37,872 nucleotides of DNA from a virus, in the IMG/VR virus record IMGVR_UViG_3300009431_000059, positions 1 to 37,872 of that record. One strand, written 5' to 3'. The notes under the pieces were generated by a model. That model was not told where the DNA came from. It saw only the letters and a program-made list of their open reading frames with translations, and ran no database searches. Made by a program: the position numbers and the translations under genes. The first letter of the stretch is position 1. Every line of letters begins with the position of its first letter. Shown in pieces: positions 17,286 to 24,447 of this stretch.

Positions 17286-18035
17286 TTATTCATAAACTGC
17301 CACACAGTAACAATTAATCTTGTTTCCTGCAGACAAATTAGGATCATGAGGATATCTTGCCATCTCGTTTCCTAAGTCAAACTTTTGATTCATTTTCTTT
17401 ATCACTCCATCTATCGCCACATGATTATCTCTTACCGTCTTGCCTCCGTGTGTGTGCAGCCAAGTTTTATTTTTAATACCTGCCTCTTGTGCTGTTGCAT
17501 TGCTTGTATTTTGTATAGAATCAAAAGTCTCAGTTCTTGCAATAGTTCTTGCTCTACCTTGCGACATTCCTTTTATTTCTTTTTGTAGTATCTTAGCAAT
17601 TTCTCTATTGTTCAATCCTTCTTTTTGCCCTTTTGCCACTATATTATTTATTCTATTTCTTGTTGTATTAGTTATGCTTTTTACTCTCTTAGCTAGATAC
17701 TTACTATTGTATTCCTGTAATACCTTAGAGCTTATAGCTTTAATTGTATCGTCCGCAAGTTTCCACCCATACAAAGTATTAACAAATCCCCCTGTGTTAC
17801 CTGCAGTAGTGCTGTAAATCTGAAATAAAGCCTTTTTCATAGATCTTGAAAATTTCCCTAGCAGAATCTTAAAAGGATTCTTAGCAGCAAAATATTGTTT
17901 ATTGTCTTGCTCAAATTGTTTTGCTAGGTCTAGGAATACTTTTGCAACTACTTTTGTATTTCTTCTAGTTTCTCTTTCTGAAAACTCCCTAGTTTTACGA
18001 CCTTTTATTTGTTGTGATCTTGTAGATTTTGCCAT
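17286..18035 (-). CDS. Phage head morphogenesis protein (SPP1 gp7 / Mu F-like)
   Basis: A 249-residue protein overlapping the portal stop as TAATG. Its C-terminal half has the minor-head family signature: [17 protein letters not shown] near residue 165, then [19 protein letters not shown], and the Cys-rich end KINCYCV. The N-terminal half is basic and helical. Minor head proteins of this type are packaged with DNA and bind the portal. Confidence 0.9.
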   Translation of the reverse strand: MAKSTRSQQIKGRKTREFSERETRRNTKVVAKVFLDLAKQFEQDNKQYFAAKNPFKILLGKFSRSMKKALFQIYSTTAGNTGGFVNTLYGWKLADDTIKAISSKVLQEYNSKYLAKRVKSITNTTRNRINNIVAKGQKEGLNNREIAKILQKEIKGMSQGRARTIARTETFDSIQNTSNATAQEAGIKNKTWLHTHGGKTVRDNHVAIDGVIKKMNQKFDLGNEMARYPHDPNLSAGNKINCYCVAVYE

Positions 18036-19288
18036 TATTCTTCATCCTCAGGCGGTTCTTTCTCTCCTGCAACAACATCATTTAAAGGCACAGCCATGCT
18101 AGGAACTAACAAAGTATCTCCATTTTTAACACTCTGATACTCTTTGCCTGTAATATCGCTTAACTCTGCTCTATATTCATTTACACTCAATCTATCCTTT
18201 GCAGGCTCTAGAGCTTTTATTCCTTCTGAAACATTAGTTTGGAGTGCAGGGATTGAATCAGTTTTAAACCAAATAAACTCACCTTCTTTTAACCAAGGCT
18301 CTAAAAATATATTTAATCTCCCTGCTACATCTTTATAAAAAGCAATTAACTTTTCTTCATATAATTCTTTTCTTGCTTCTTTTCTATTTTGATACGTGCT
18401 TTCTCCTGACCCTGTTAACTCAGGAGCTACACCCAAGCTAGATACAACCTTTTTATGTGCTTTATCTTCTCCCAAATTCCAATCAGAGTCTTTTGCCTCT
18501 GAATCATCAGGAGTAAATTTAACATTTCCACTTACTAAAAGAGCTTTCCCTTTGTCATTCATGTTGTTTTTAGCTTGCACTTTCTGCTGAAACTTTTCTT
18601 CTTCATCTGGTGGGATAGGTCTATCACTTGTGTACACTCCTGACCTTCTACCTGAGTTTCTAACTACCGAATTGTTCCATTGCCAAGCATTATATACATA
18701 AGAACCAGCTAGAGCCATACCTCTTTGCAGTGTCCTTCCACTTTGTGCTGAAGTATCTGTATTACCCATAGAGTTATCATTATATGGATTTGGTTGTTTA
18801 ATCCACATAAAATTCTCTAATTCTTTTTGATCTGTTATATTTCTAGAAGGTGTACAATTTAATATCTCTATTCTAACAATTCTACCAGAATCTTGATATA
18901 CATTAAAATTATCAGGATTATGTAATAGTAAATCTGGCTTTGCAAAAGATAACCCAACCACTTTTTCCATTAAAATACCATTATCTTTTCCATCATACCA
19001 CAGCATCCAGTATTCAAGAAAATCACCCATAGTATTTATAGAGTTAGGCATAAATAGTATCTGATTAATTATTTTATTTGTAGTTTCTATCAAATTTCCT
19101 TCTTTGTCTCTTTTAAAAACTCCCCACTCTACAACTTTTGTCGCATCAGCTTTCTTTTTCTCAGCTATCGTAAAGGATGGGTTGTCGTAAATCTTATCTA
19201 TATATTCATCTGTATCGAAAACTTCACAACCATAAGAAAATGAGGTTGCTCCTCCAAATAATCTTTTAAAAGAACTCCAAAAACTCAT
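18035..19288 (-). CDS. Portal protein (HK97/SPP1-like)
   Basis: A 417-residue protein with the portal features: an N-terminal clip region, GIVRIEIL strands, and the helical stretch GVAPELTGSGESTYQNRKEA (consensus phage portal G.P...LG....Y.N.EE), followed by the long helix and NIFLEPWL. It begins the classic portal, minor head, protease-capsid order. Residues 374-417 are acidic. A good ribosome site (GAGGAG) precedes ATG 19288. Confidence 0.93.
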   Translation of the reverse strand: MSFWSSFKRLFGGATSFSYGCEVFDTDEYIDKIYDNPSFTIAEKKKADATKVVEWGVFKRDKEGNLIETTNKIINQILFMPNSINTMGDFLEYWMLWYDGKDNGILMEKVVGLSFAKPDLLLHNPDNFNVYQDSGRIVRIEILNCTPSRNITDQKELENFMWIKQPNPYNDNSMGNTDTSAQSGRTLQRGMALAGSYVYNAWQWNNSVVRNSGRRSGVYTSDRPIPPDEEEKFQQKVQAKNNMNDKGKALLVSGNVKFTPDDSEAKDSDWNLGEDKAHKKVVSSLGVAPELTGSGESTYQNRKEARKELYEEKLIAFYKDVAGRLNIFLEPWLKEGEFIWFKTDSIPALQTNVSEGIKALEPAKDRLSVNEYRAELSDITGKEYQSVKNGDTLLVPSMAVPLNDVVAGEKEPPEDEE

Positions 19289-19290
19289 AT

Positions 19291-20163
19291 TTACATCTCC
19301 TCAAGTAATATGTCAAATGCTGCAAATGCTCCCATATCATTCGAACTTACTTCGCTTATTCTAATAACTATATCCGTCAAAGGTGGTATTCGATCTGGAA
19401 ACGATCTTTCATCTTTAAAGTAACTTGATCCACCTGCGCTTACACTACCTTCAAAAGAAACATTAAAAACTTTACCAACTCTTCTTGATCTATACTGAAA
19501 AACTGCAACTCCTGTGCTTTGTGCCCTATCTATTCCTACAATACCTTTTTTAAGATATCCTGTTTTATTCGCAGGAACGGTGTAAATAGCCATTAATGTT
19601 TGATTTGAACTTGTCATGACAGCTTTAACTGAACTATCTGGACTAGGAACACCATTCAATACAGTTGCCTGGTCATCATAAACATACACAGTTCCGTCAA
19701 CATTTTCATCGGTTTCCCCTTGCATATTTCCAGTTCCATTATTAACAATTCTATATACTCTCCATAAGGGAGTTGTCAGACTAACAGGCGCTTGACCTTG
19801 CAGTGTAATAAATTGTACAACTTCAAGTCCATTCTCGTCTAACCCAAAGACTATAACTTCCATTGTATCATTTACAGATCCAGAAGAAATTCTATCTATG
19901 TCTGCATCACCTAGGAATGGATCAACCGTTATAACATCACTAAAATTATATATGCCTCCATACTCCCAAATGTCTTCTGGATCTGTATTAGTTTGTATAT
20001 CTCTATTTACACCGAATTTATCTATGCTTGTTGCTTTTATTACATTACCTCTTGAAACTTCTAATTCAAACTGGTTGAAAGTATCGATACTCTTGTATAT
20101 TCCCGCGATCATCATTGTTGCTATCGATAGTGCAAGTACCACGTTTATTAGTTTTTTCTTCAT
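19291..20163 (-). CDS. Structural protein with N-terminal membrane anchor or signal
   Basis: A 290-residue protein, first gene after the late leader terminator. Residues 7-24 form a hydrophobic segment behind a Lys-rich start, with no clear signal-peptidase site, so an uncleaved anchor is likely. The rest is beta-rich and resembles proteins seen among marine phage structural genes (PEDIWEYGGIYNF near residue 60, YTVPANKTGYLKKGIVGIDR near 205, FDILLEEM at the end). A membrane anchor on such a protein is unusual. A (GAA)6 tract separates the strong GGAGGG from the ATG by 21 bases. Confidence 0.65.
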   Translation of the reverse strand: MKKKLINVVLALSIATMMIAGIYKSIDTFNQFELEVSRGNVIKATSIDKFGVNRDIQTNTDPEDIWEYGGIYNFSDVITVDPFLGDADIDRISSGSVNDTMEVIVFGLDENGLEVVQFITLQGQAPVSLTTPLWRVYRIVNNGTGNMQGETDENVDGTVYVYDDQATVLNGVPSPDSSVKAVMTSSNQTLMAIYTVPANKTGYLKKGIVGIDRAQSTGVAVFQYRSRRVGKVFNVSFEGSVSAGGSSYFKDERSFPDRIPPLTDIVIRISEVSSNDMGAFAAFDILLEEM

Positions 20164-20190
20164 CTTCTTCTTCTTCTTCTTCGTCCCTCC
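20164..20190 (-). repeat. (GAA)6 microsatellite between Shine-Dalgarno and start codon
   Basis: On the minus strand GGAGGG (20190-20185) is followed by six AAG/GAA trinucleotides and then ATG at 20163. The tract sets a spacing of about 21 bases, far from the usual 5-10. Repeat-number change would move spacing by threes without changing the coding frame. The purine tract itself could also act as a weak ribosome site. Confidence 0.7.
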
Positions 20191-20198
20191 GTTTTGTC

Positions 20199-20234
20199 AA
20201 AAAAAATAAAAAGACGTAGCCCGTTAAAGCTACG
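20199..20234 (-). terminator. Leader terminator before the late operon
   Basis: On the minus strand CGTAGC (20234-20229) pairs with GCTACG (20220-20215) around an 8-base loop, followed by a run rich in T (20214-20199). It lies about 55 bases downstream of the promoter at 20294-20322 and before the first late gene, so late transcription must pass it. Confidence 0.85.
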
Positions 20235-20287
20235 CCGTGTTGGTCTGCCTGGAAAAGTGCTTGTAGCTCCACAAGCCTAATTTCTAT
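20199..20287 (-). ncRNA. Putative late-leader RNA (about 90 nt)
   Basis: The promoter at 20294-20322 would start RNA near 20287, and the terminator at 20199-20234 would end it, giving about 90 nt. It contains a 6-bp hairpin (20259-20276, GCTTGT with ACAAGC) and the terminator hairpin, and no convincing ORF. Comparable arrangements are the lambda pR' leader (6S RNA) ending at tR', which Q protein overrides. Start site inferred. Confidence 0.55.
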
Positions 20288-20293
20288 ACATCT

Positions 20294-20322
20294 ATTATAC
20301 TACATTATTCAATATAATTCAA
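20294..20322 (-). promoter_or_regulatory. Late promoter
   Basis: The -35 TTGAAT (20322-20317) and -10 TATAAT (20299-20294) are separated by 17 bases. The five bases before the -10 are TGTAG, shared with three other promoters in this genome. It lies just after the stop of the 198-residue gene and before the leader terminator and the structural operon. Confidence 0.75.
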
Positions 20323-20338
20323 CTATTTAATTATATTT

Positions 20339-20935
20339 TTATAGTATTATTTTCAAAGTGTTTCTTAATATTCTGTTTTCTTCTTTTATTCTTATTATTA
20401 TATCTTCCAAACCTTGCTTTTCTCCTTCTAAAGCTGTTTTTTTATCTTCTAAGGATAGTTTTTCATCTTTTAATAACTTTTTTATATGATCCCAACTTTC
20501 AATAGCTTCATTTCCTAATTTCACCGGCGCTTCTTCTTCTTCTTCTCCAATTATTACTCCTAGTAAGGTGTATATAACATCCCAAATGTCTATAGAATAC
20601 CCTAAACCATCCTCTACAGTAACCCAGTTTTTTTCTAAAGAGTTTAGAGAATTTCTGAAATAATTGTATTTTACAAAAGCATATTCATATTTATTTGATT
20701 TAGTATCTTCTTTTTTTAGCATAATAATTCCTATGCAACCCCTGTTTTTAAGAGTTCTGTCAATATCTATATCTTCATTAAAAAAAGAAAATCCACAGGA
20801 TGTATCTTCATATTTAATTAATCCTATTTTATTTTTATCAATTGAGGTTATTATTACACTTTCTTGTAGTTTTTTTATAAAAACCTCGTCTCCAATTTTA
20901 AATATCTTATCCGATCCTTTTATCTTATTTATCAT
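20339..20935 (-). CDS. Hypothetical protein with C-terminal coiled coil
   Basis: A 198-residue protein with no recognised family. The N-terminal region (IFKIGDEVFIKKLQESVIIT) looks like a small SH3/KOW-like beta barrel; the middle has a hydrophobic IDIWDVIYTLLGVII segment followed by five Glu; residues 150-198 are a coiled coil. It is the last gene before the late leader and follows the regulator operon, so a role in late control, for example as an antiterminator, is possible but unproven. AGGAGG precedes ATG 20935. Confidence 0.55.
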   Translation of the reverse strand: MINKIKGSDKIFKIGDEVFIKKLQESVIITSIDKNKIGLIKYEDTSCGFSFFNEDIDIDRTLKNRGCIGIIMLKKEDTKSNKYEYAFVKYNYFRNSLNSLEKNWVTVEDGLGYSIDIWDVIYTLLGVIIGEEEEEAPVKLGNEAIESWDHIKKLLKDEKLSLEDKKTALEGEKQGLEDIIIRIKEENRILRNTLKIIL

Positions 20936-20989
20936 TTTTCCTCCTTCTAGCTCCCTGCTTCGCTTGCTTACCCTCTTCCAGTGCTACTG

Positions 20990-21043
20990 CTATACATAGA
21001 ATAGAGCTATAAATACTATAAGTGCCATTATTTTAAAATCCAT
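20990..21043 (-). CDS. 17-residue hydrophobic micropeptide
   Basis: ATG 21043 overlaps the previous stop (TAATG) with AGG 5 bases upstream; the ORF ends at TAG 20990. The product (MDFKIMALIVFIALFYV) is one hydrophobic segment. The same frame runs on after two TAG codons into the next gene. It may be a real tiny membrane protein, such as a phage lysis or toxin-like peptide, or a chance ORF. Confidence 0.35.
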   Translation of the reverse strand: MDFKIMALIVFIALFYV

Positions 21044-21294
21044 TATGACCTCACCATCCATATTTCATTGTCAGTTACACTTTCGTCAATCTCATACTTA
21101 ACTTCCATAAAAGTCTCCTTCTTCTTATCAAATCTAGTATAAGAATGCAAGTTTGTTGTCAATTCATCATTAGTCACTGAATTGAATATTAACTTGTCAT
21201 ACTCCCAGTTCAGTTTACCTGCAAATATCTTTCTATAGAGCTTGTCTATAGAATCAGAAGTATACACTTTGACCGGTATTTTGAATGAGTCCAT
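21043..21294 (-). CDS. Hypothetical protein
   Basis: An 83-residue alpha/beta protein without recognised motifs. It follows the RHH regulator gene by 1 base (TAAAATG) with AGGAGG just upstream inside that gene, so the two are co-translated. It contains charged strands (IPVKVYTSD, EVKYEIDESVTDNEIWMVRS). As the partner of a small RHH protein it invites comparison with toxin-antitoxin pairs, but no toxin family is visible. Confidence 0.5.
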   Translation of the reverse strand: MDSFKIPVKVYTSDSIDKLYRKIFAGKLNWEYDKLIFNSVTNDELTTNLHSYTRFDKKKETFMEVKYEIDESVTDNEIWMVRS

Positions 21295-21295
21295 T

Positions 21296-21451
21296 TTATC
21301 GCCTCCTTGGTTTGTTTTTATCCCATTCCTTGTACAGAAAATCTACTTTTTCTGATACAGTGCTTCCAGGCACCTCCATCACTTGAGTTAGTAATTTACT
21401 CTTTAACCTCACTTGCTTACTTTCTCCAGTTCCTTTATGATTCTTTTTCAC
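21296..21451 (-). CDS. Ribbon-helix-helix DNA-binding regulator
   Basis: A 51-residue protein starting at GTG 21451 with AAGGAGG 5 bases upstream. Residues 13-45 fit an Arc/MetJ ribbon-helix-helix unit: a basic beta strand (KQVRLKS), then helix A (KLLTQVMEV), and helix B (TVSEKVDFLYKEW). The Lys-rich N-terminus and Arg-rich C-terminus fit DNA binding. Two copies of CTGTCAACA overlap and flank its own promoter, which suggests autoregulation. The same operon leads into the late leader. Confidence 0.75.
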   Translation of the reverse strand: MKKNHKGTGESKQVRLKSKLLTQVMEVPGSTVSEKVDFLYKEWDKNKPRRR

Positions 21452-21467
21452 TTCAACCTCCTTTTTG

Positions 21468-21509
21468 CTGTCAACACTATTTTAGCTTATTTTCTTTGTC
21501 CTGTCAACA
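21468..21509 (-). promoter_or_regulatory. RHH promoter with direct-repeat operators
   Basis: The -35 TTGACA (21507-21502) and -10 TAAAAT (21484-21479) are 17 bases apart. CTGTCAACA occurs at 21501-21509 (covering the -35) and again at 21468-21476 (just past the likely start site). The repeats are 33 bp apart, three helical turns, as expected for two dimers on the same face. Confidence 0.75.
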
Positions 21510-21510
21510 G

Positions 21511-21541
21511 TAAATAAAAAAGAGCAGGATTTCTCCTACTC
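21511..21541 (-). terminator. Terminator after large terminase
   Basis: On the minus strand GAGTAGGA (21541-21534) pairs with TCCTGCTC (21529-21522) over a GAAA loop, followed by a T-rich run. It overlaps the terminase stop codon and separates this unit from the RHH promoter. Confidence 0.85.
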
Positions 21542-22776
21542 TAAAAATCATAAACTTTAAAATTACTTACTTGATAATCCTCTAATGCGTACCAAATAGC
21601 ACTAAAAGTATGTGGATCGATATTAAATTGATCTGGTATTATAACATCATTTTTATCTTGCTTAAATACTAAATCTTTTAATTCTATGTAACAATTAGGG
21701 CTATTATCTAATATTATTATCTTCTTGAATCTCTGCATTTTTTTAGTATTTTGCAGCCTACTACCTGCTTTTTTTGCCTCAGTAGCTTTCCACATATTAA
21801 ACCCTTGTTGTTGATAATATGCAATAGTTTTCGGCTCTGCTCCATCTGCATATATAAGCTCACCAGTTTCTTTAAACTCTTGAATATAGTCTTTTATTAT
21901 ATCATCTGTCATATAGTTTTGATAAAATTCATAATATACATATAACCATTCTTTGTCTTGATCTATACAAGTTCTCATAAGTGCTGTCTTTGATCCAGTA
22001 TACCCAAAATCCATACCTGCATTAAATAAAGGTCTTTTTATCATGCTTATAGCTTCCATACCTTCTTTTTCTGCCATAGATACAATATGTTTTAGAACTT
22101 TAACACCAATAGTTCCGAACTCTCCTAATCTAGCTACTCTATATAAGTCAGGATCTGTAAATTCTAATTCATCCAATGTCTCTATATATTCATCTGTAGC
22201 AAAAGGGTTGTCGTCAACTGTGCTTTGATGAAAAAATATATGTTTTTTATTTATCTTGTCATTCTCAAAGAAATGTTTATACATCCACATTGATTTACTT
22301 ATCGGATTTGTAGTCATTATCCAGTGAACACTTAAAAAAGGGTGTCTTGCTCTCCCTTTAATCTCTTTATAATCTGCATAACTAAACTCAGAAACTTCTT
22401 CCATCCAAACTATAGATACATCTGGAAGTGATTTTAATTTTTCCTTATCGTCAAGTCCTTTAAAAATAAACTCTGATCCTGTTAGTTTATTTTTTATGTA
22501 TAAAGGGCTTTTTTTAAACTCAAAGAACATCCCCATTTGATGCCTATTAATAACTTTTTTTAACAGCCTATAACATGAATCCTCAAGAGTTCCGTACACC
22601 TTTCTTGTTACAAGTATCAATCTCTCTTCTTCAAAAGATTTTTTTATTAATTTAAAGGCAGTAGTATCACTTTTTCCTGATCCATATCCACCATAAACAA
22701 AATACTCTCTATGACTCCAATCCTCCAGGTATTCCATAAAGCTTTCAGATATACCTATATTTATAGGATCACTCAT
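21541..22776 (-). CDS. terL: Terminase large subunit (PBSX/Terminase_3 type)
   Basis: ATG 22776 (411 residues) is preferred, with AAGG upstream; a TTG at 22785 is also possible. Walker A is GGYGSGKS at residues 29-36, Walker B is IVWMEE at 122-127, with the TTNP coupling motif later (IMTTNPIS). The nuclease domain begins at GMDFGYTGS, whose Asp is the first metal ligand. It packages DNA as an ATP-driven motor and cuts at headful or site ends. It is separated from the portal by about 2.2 kb of regulator and leader genes, which is unusual since they normally adjoin. Confidence 0.95.
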   Translation of the reverse strand: MSDPINIGISESFMEYLEDWSHREYFVYGGYGSGKSDTTAFKLIKKSFEEERLILVTRKVYGTLEDSCYRLLKKVINRHQMGMFFEFKKSPLYIKNKLTGSEFIFKGLDDKEKLKSLPDVSIVWMEEVSEFSYADYKEIKGRARHPFLSVHWIMTTNPISKSMWMYKHFFENDKINKKHIFFHQSTVDDNPFATDEYIETLDELEFTDPDLYRVARLGEFGTIGVKVLKHIVSMAEKEGMEAISMIKRPLFNAGMDFGYTGSKTALMRTCIDQDKEWLYVYYEFYQNYMTDDIIKDYIQEFKETGELIYADGAEPKTIAYYQQQGFNMWKATEAKKAGSRLQNTKKMQRFKKIIILDNSPNCYIELKDLVFKQDKNDVIIPDQFNIDPHTFSAIWYALEDYQVSNFKVYDF

Positions 22777-23257
22777 TTTCTTCAACCTTTTTCTTTTTGA
22801 CCGGCATTGAAGTTATATTGAATACTACTGTTTGATCCGGAATCTCTTCTTTTGGTTTGTCCCATCCTTCTAATTTTGCTATTTGACCTGCAATCGCAGA
22901 AACTGCTTTTAAATCAGCACTGTGATATTCACTTTCTTTCGTAGTTATCTCACCCATAAAGCTAGTAGACAAAAGCACCGGTGTCGGTTCTACTCCTAAA
23001 GCCATGTAGAAAGCTCTCTTTAGCTCTTTCAAGAGTTCGTCACGCTTCATTATAGCTTTTTCCTGATGTATTTTTTGTAACTCTTCGTACCTTGCCCTTA
23101 TATTGTCTTGTGCAAAAAGTCTACTTGCTTTCTCTATAATAGTTTTTTCTTTCATTTTAGAAGTGTTATAATAATTCTTATAAGCTTGTGTTTGCTTAAT
23201 TCCTGAAATTATATCATTTACAAAACCTTCTTGTTTTGCAGTCAATTTCTTCTTCAT
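22769..23257 (-). CDS. terS: Terminase small subunit
   Basis: A 162-residue protein from ATG 23257 (a TTG at 23266 is possible). The N-terminal region LTAKQEGFVNDIISGIKQTQ... AYKNYY followed by KASRLFAQDNIRARYEEL is the Terminase_2 helix-turn-helix pattern, which recognises pac/cos DNA. The middle helices (RDELLKELKRAFYM) oligomerise. It overlaps the large subunit by 8 bases. Confidence 0.88.
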   Translation of the reverse strand: MKKKLTAKQEGFVNDIISGIKQTQAYKNYYNTSKMKEKTIIEKASRLFAQDNIRARYEELQKIHQEKAIMKRDELLKELKRAFYMALGVEPTPVLLSTSFMGEITTKESEYHSADLKAVSAIAGQIAKLEGWDKPKEEIPDQTVVFNITSMPVKKKKVEENE

Positions 23258-23279
23258 ATCAATCAACTCTTTTATTTTA

Positions 23280-23285
23280 ATTATA
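23280..23285 (-). promoter_or_regulatory. Terminase promoter (-10 element)
   Basis: A perfect TATAAT preceded by ATGTAG, the phage-wide pattern, about 23 bases before the small terminase start. No good -35 exists at 17 bases (only TTTTTT, which is the T-run of the terminator upstream), so it may rely on the TGTAG element or on a factor. Confidence 0.55.
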
Positions 23286-23301
23286 CTACATTTTTCAAAA
23301 T

Positions 23302-23325
23302 AAAAAAAGGGGCTATCAGCCCCCT
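23302..23325 (-). terminator. Terminator after holin-like gene
   Basis: On the minus strand GGGGCT (23323-23318) pairs with AGCCCC (23314-23309) across a 3-base loop, followed by seven T. It directly follows the holin-like stop and ends the ncRNA/holin unit. Confidence 0.9.
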
Positions 23326-23900
23326 TAGAATTTATAAATTAAATCTGCTCCTGTTTCAATCCCTTGTTTCATTCCAGCTCTAACATAAGCTATTATCTCA
23401 CCTTTTTTTATTTCATCTTTTACTTGCTTCCCTATTACATTTATAGTTCCATTATCAGTCAGATTTGGATTCCTGTTATATTTAGAATCTATTGCTTTAT
23501 TAACAACTTTTTCAACAGCAATCTTTGCAACTTCTTTTGCTTTTTCTGTAACTTGAGCTTTCATTTCTTTTTTATTCTCTGATTGAAGGTAATTTATATA
23601 TTTCACAGCTTCTTCAAGCCACTCTTCAATCTTTTCTTCAGATATAAAACACTTAATCAATATTCTAGCTATAACAGGCATAGAATTTATCTTTTGCCTT
23701 AAAATACTTTTGAAGTGTACAAGTTTATTGTATCCGCTGTTTTTTATTTCTTTCTCAACTTGCAATGCTACCTGGTAGACTAACCCTATCAAAACTGCCT
23801 TTTTATCCTTTCCTGCCTTAACCCATGCCTGTGCAAATGCAAATACAAACAATCCAATTATTGCTATATTTTGCCAATTCATTAATGAAAATTCTTTCAT
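23325..23900 (-). CDS. Holin-like membrane protein (LL-H type)
   Basis: A 191-residue protein with one transmembrane segment at residues 8-27, then a long charged helical region. The part AVLIGLVYQVALQVEKEIKN and IEEWLEEAVKYINYL resembles LL-H-type holins (single N-terminal segment, AV..aE....G then IE.AV..LN). It is preceded by a 15-bp hairpin and an AAGGAGGG ribosome site, and lies between a structured RNA and the terminase genes, not beside the lysozyme. Holin role is inferred. Confidence 0.6.
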   Translation of the reverse strand: MKEFSLMNWQNIAIIGLFVFAFAQAWVKAGKDKKAVLIGLVYQVALQVEKEIKNSGYNKLVHFKSILRQKINSMPVIARILIKCFISEEKIEEWLEEAVKYINYLQSENKKEMKAQVTEKAKEVAKIAVEKVVNKAIDSKYNRNPNLTDNGTINVIGKQVKDEIKKGEIIAYVRAGMKQGIETGADLIYKF

Positions 23901-23915
23901 TTACTCCCTCCTTTT

Positions 23916-23953
23916 AATTAAGTTGAGGAGCTGAGAAACTCCTCAATTTAATT
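23916..23953 (-). promoter_or_regulatory. 15-bp hairpin upstream of holin-like ribosome site
   Basis: Arms 23916-23930 and 23939-23953 pair at 14 of 15 positions over an 8-base loop; the 3' arm is followed at once by AAGGAGGG. It might be the 3' end of the structured RNA, a processing site, or a translational control for the holin-like gene. Confidence 0.6.
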
Positions 23954-24266
23954 AATGAAAAAATAATGAGATATAAACAAAACGATATCGTTTGCCATAA
24001 CCTCATTGAATCCGCATAGTACTTTTTTACACTTAAAATAAGGTGCGTGAAGGTTTCTCAACCTCTATTGCGAACTCAATGAGACAGCCGAATAATCGGC
24101 ATCTCAGACACAGATAAGAGCTGATTCTATCATTTAACTTACACATTTACGCCAAGCACTCCGCAAAATTGCATTGCTTAATTCTCTCTTGTCTATACAA
24201 AACATTTTTTTCTTATTGCGCACAAAACTAACATATAGTTATTGCATTTCTGCAAATTATTTTTGA

Positions 24267-24335
24267 TGCTCAAGCGAGGAGTCGAACCTCAATCAATAGA
24301 ATAAATCTAGTTCTGACCACTCAGAAAACTTGAAC
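24267..24335 (-). tRNA. tRNA-like element with shortened anticodon arm
   Basis: On the minus strand GTTCAAG pairs with CTTGAGC as a 7-bp acceptor (one G-U), followed by A as discriminator. The T arm TGAGG/CCTCG carries a canonical TTCGACT loop. The D arm TTCTG/CAGAA closes a loop with GG. The anticodon arm is only TAGA/TCTA around five bases, so no standard anticodon can be read; total length is 69 nt and CCA is not encoded. It may be a decayed tRNA, a tRNA mimic, or a piece of the larger RNA. Confidence 0.5.
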
Positions 24336-24409
24336 AAGTTGTAGTTTTACTTGTTTGCGCAAGGTTTGTTTACCGACGTATAACTTTAAAGACTGTTAAT
24401 CTTCCATAT

Positions 24410-24447
24410 AAAAAAATCTCGATACCCCTCTGACAAGATACCGAGAT
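24410..24447 (-). terminator. Strong intrinsic terminator in the non-coding region
   Basis: On the minus strand an 11-bp stem (24447-24437 with 24426-24416, including G-U pairs) and 10-base loop are followed by seven T. From the promoter start at about 24528 it would give a 119-nt RNA. Confidence 0.85.

Noticed and set aside
20066-20272. 68-codon minus-strand ORF with a Glu run
   Set aside because: It spans the late leader terminator and the (GAA)6 tract, overlaps the start of the 290-residue gene, and has no ribosome site; its acidic run is the microsatellite read in another frame.
24267-24300. Phage attachment site in the T arm of the tRNA-like element
   Set aside because: No integrase, excisionase or repressor is visible anywhere in the circle.
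24267-24400. tmRNA (ssrA) resemblance, from GCAAAC-type tag-like bases near 24345 and the T arm
   Set aside because: No conserved 5' half with GGATTCGAC is present, the tag frame hits TAA at once, and a 7-bp hairpin explains the tag-like bases.
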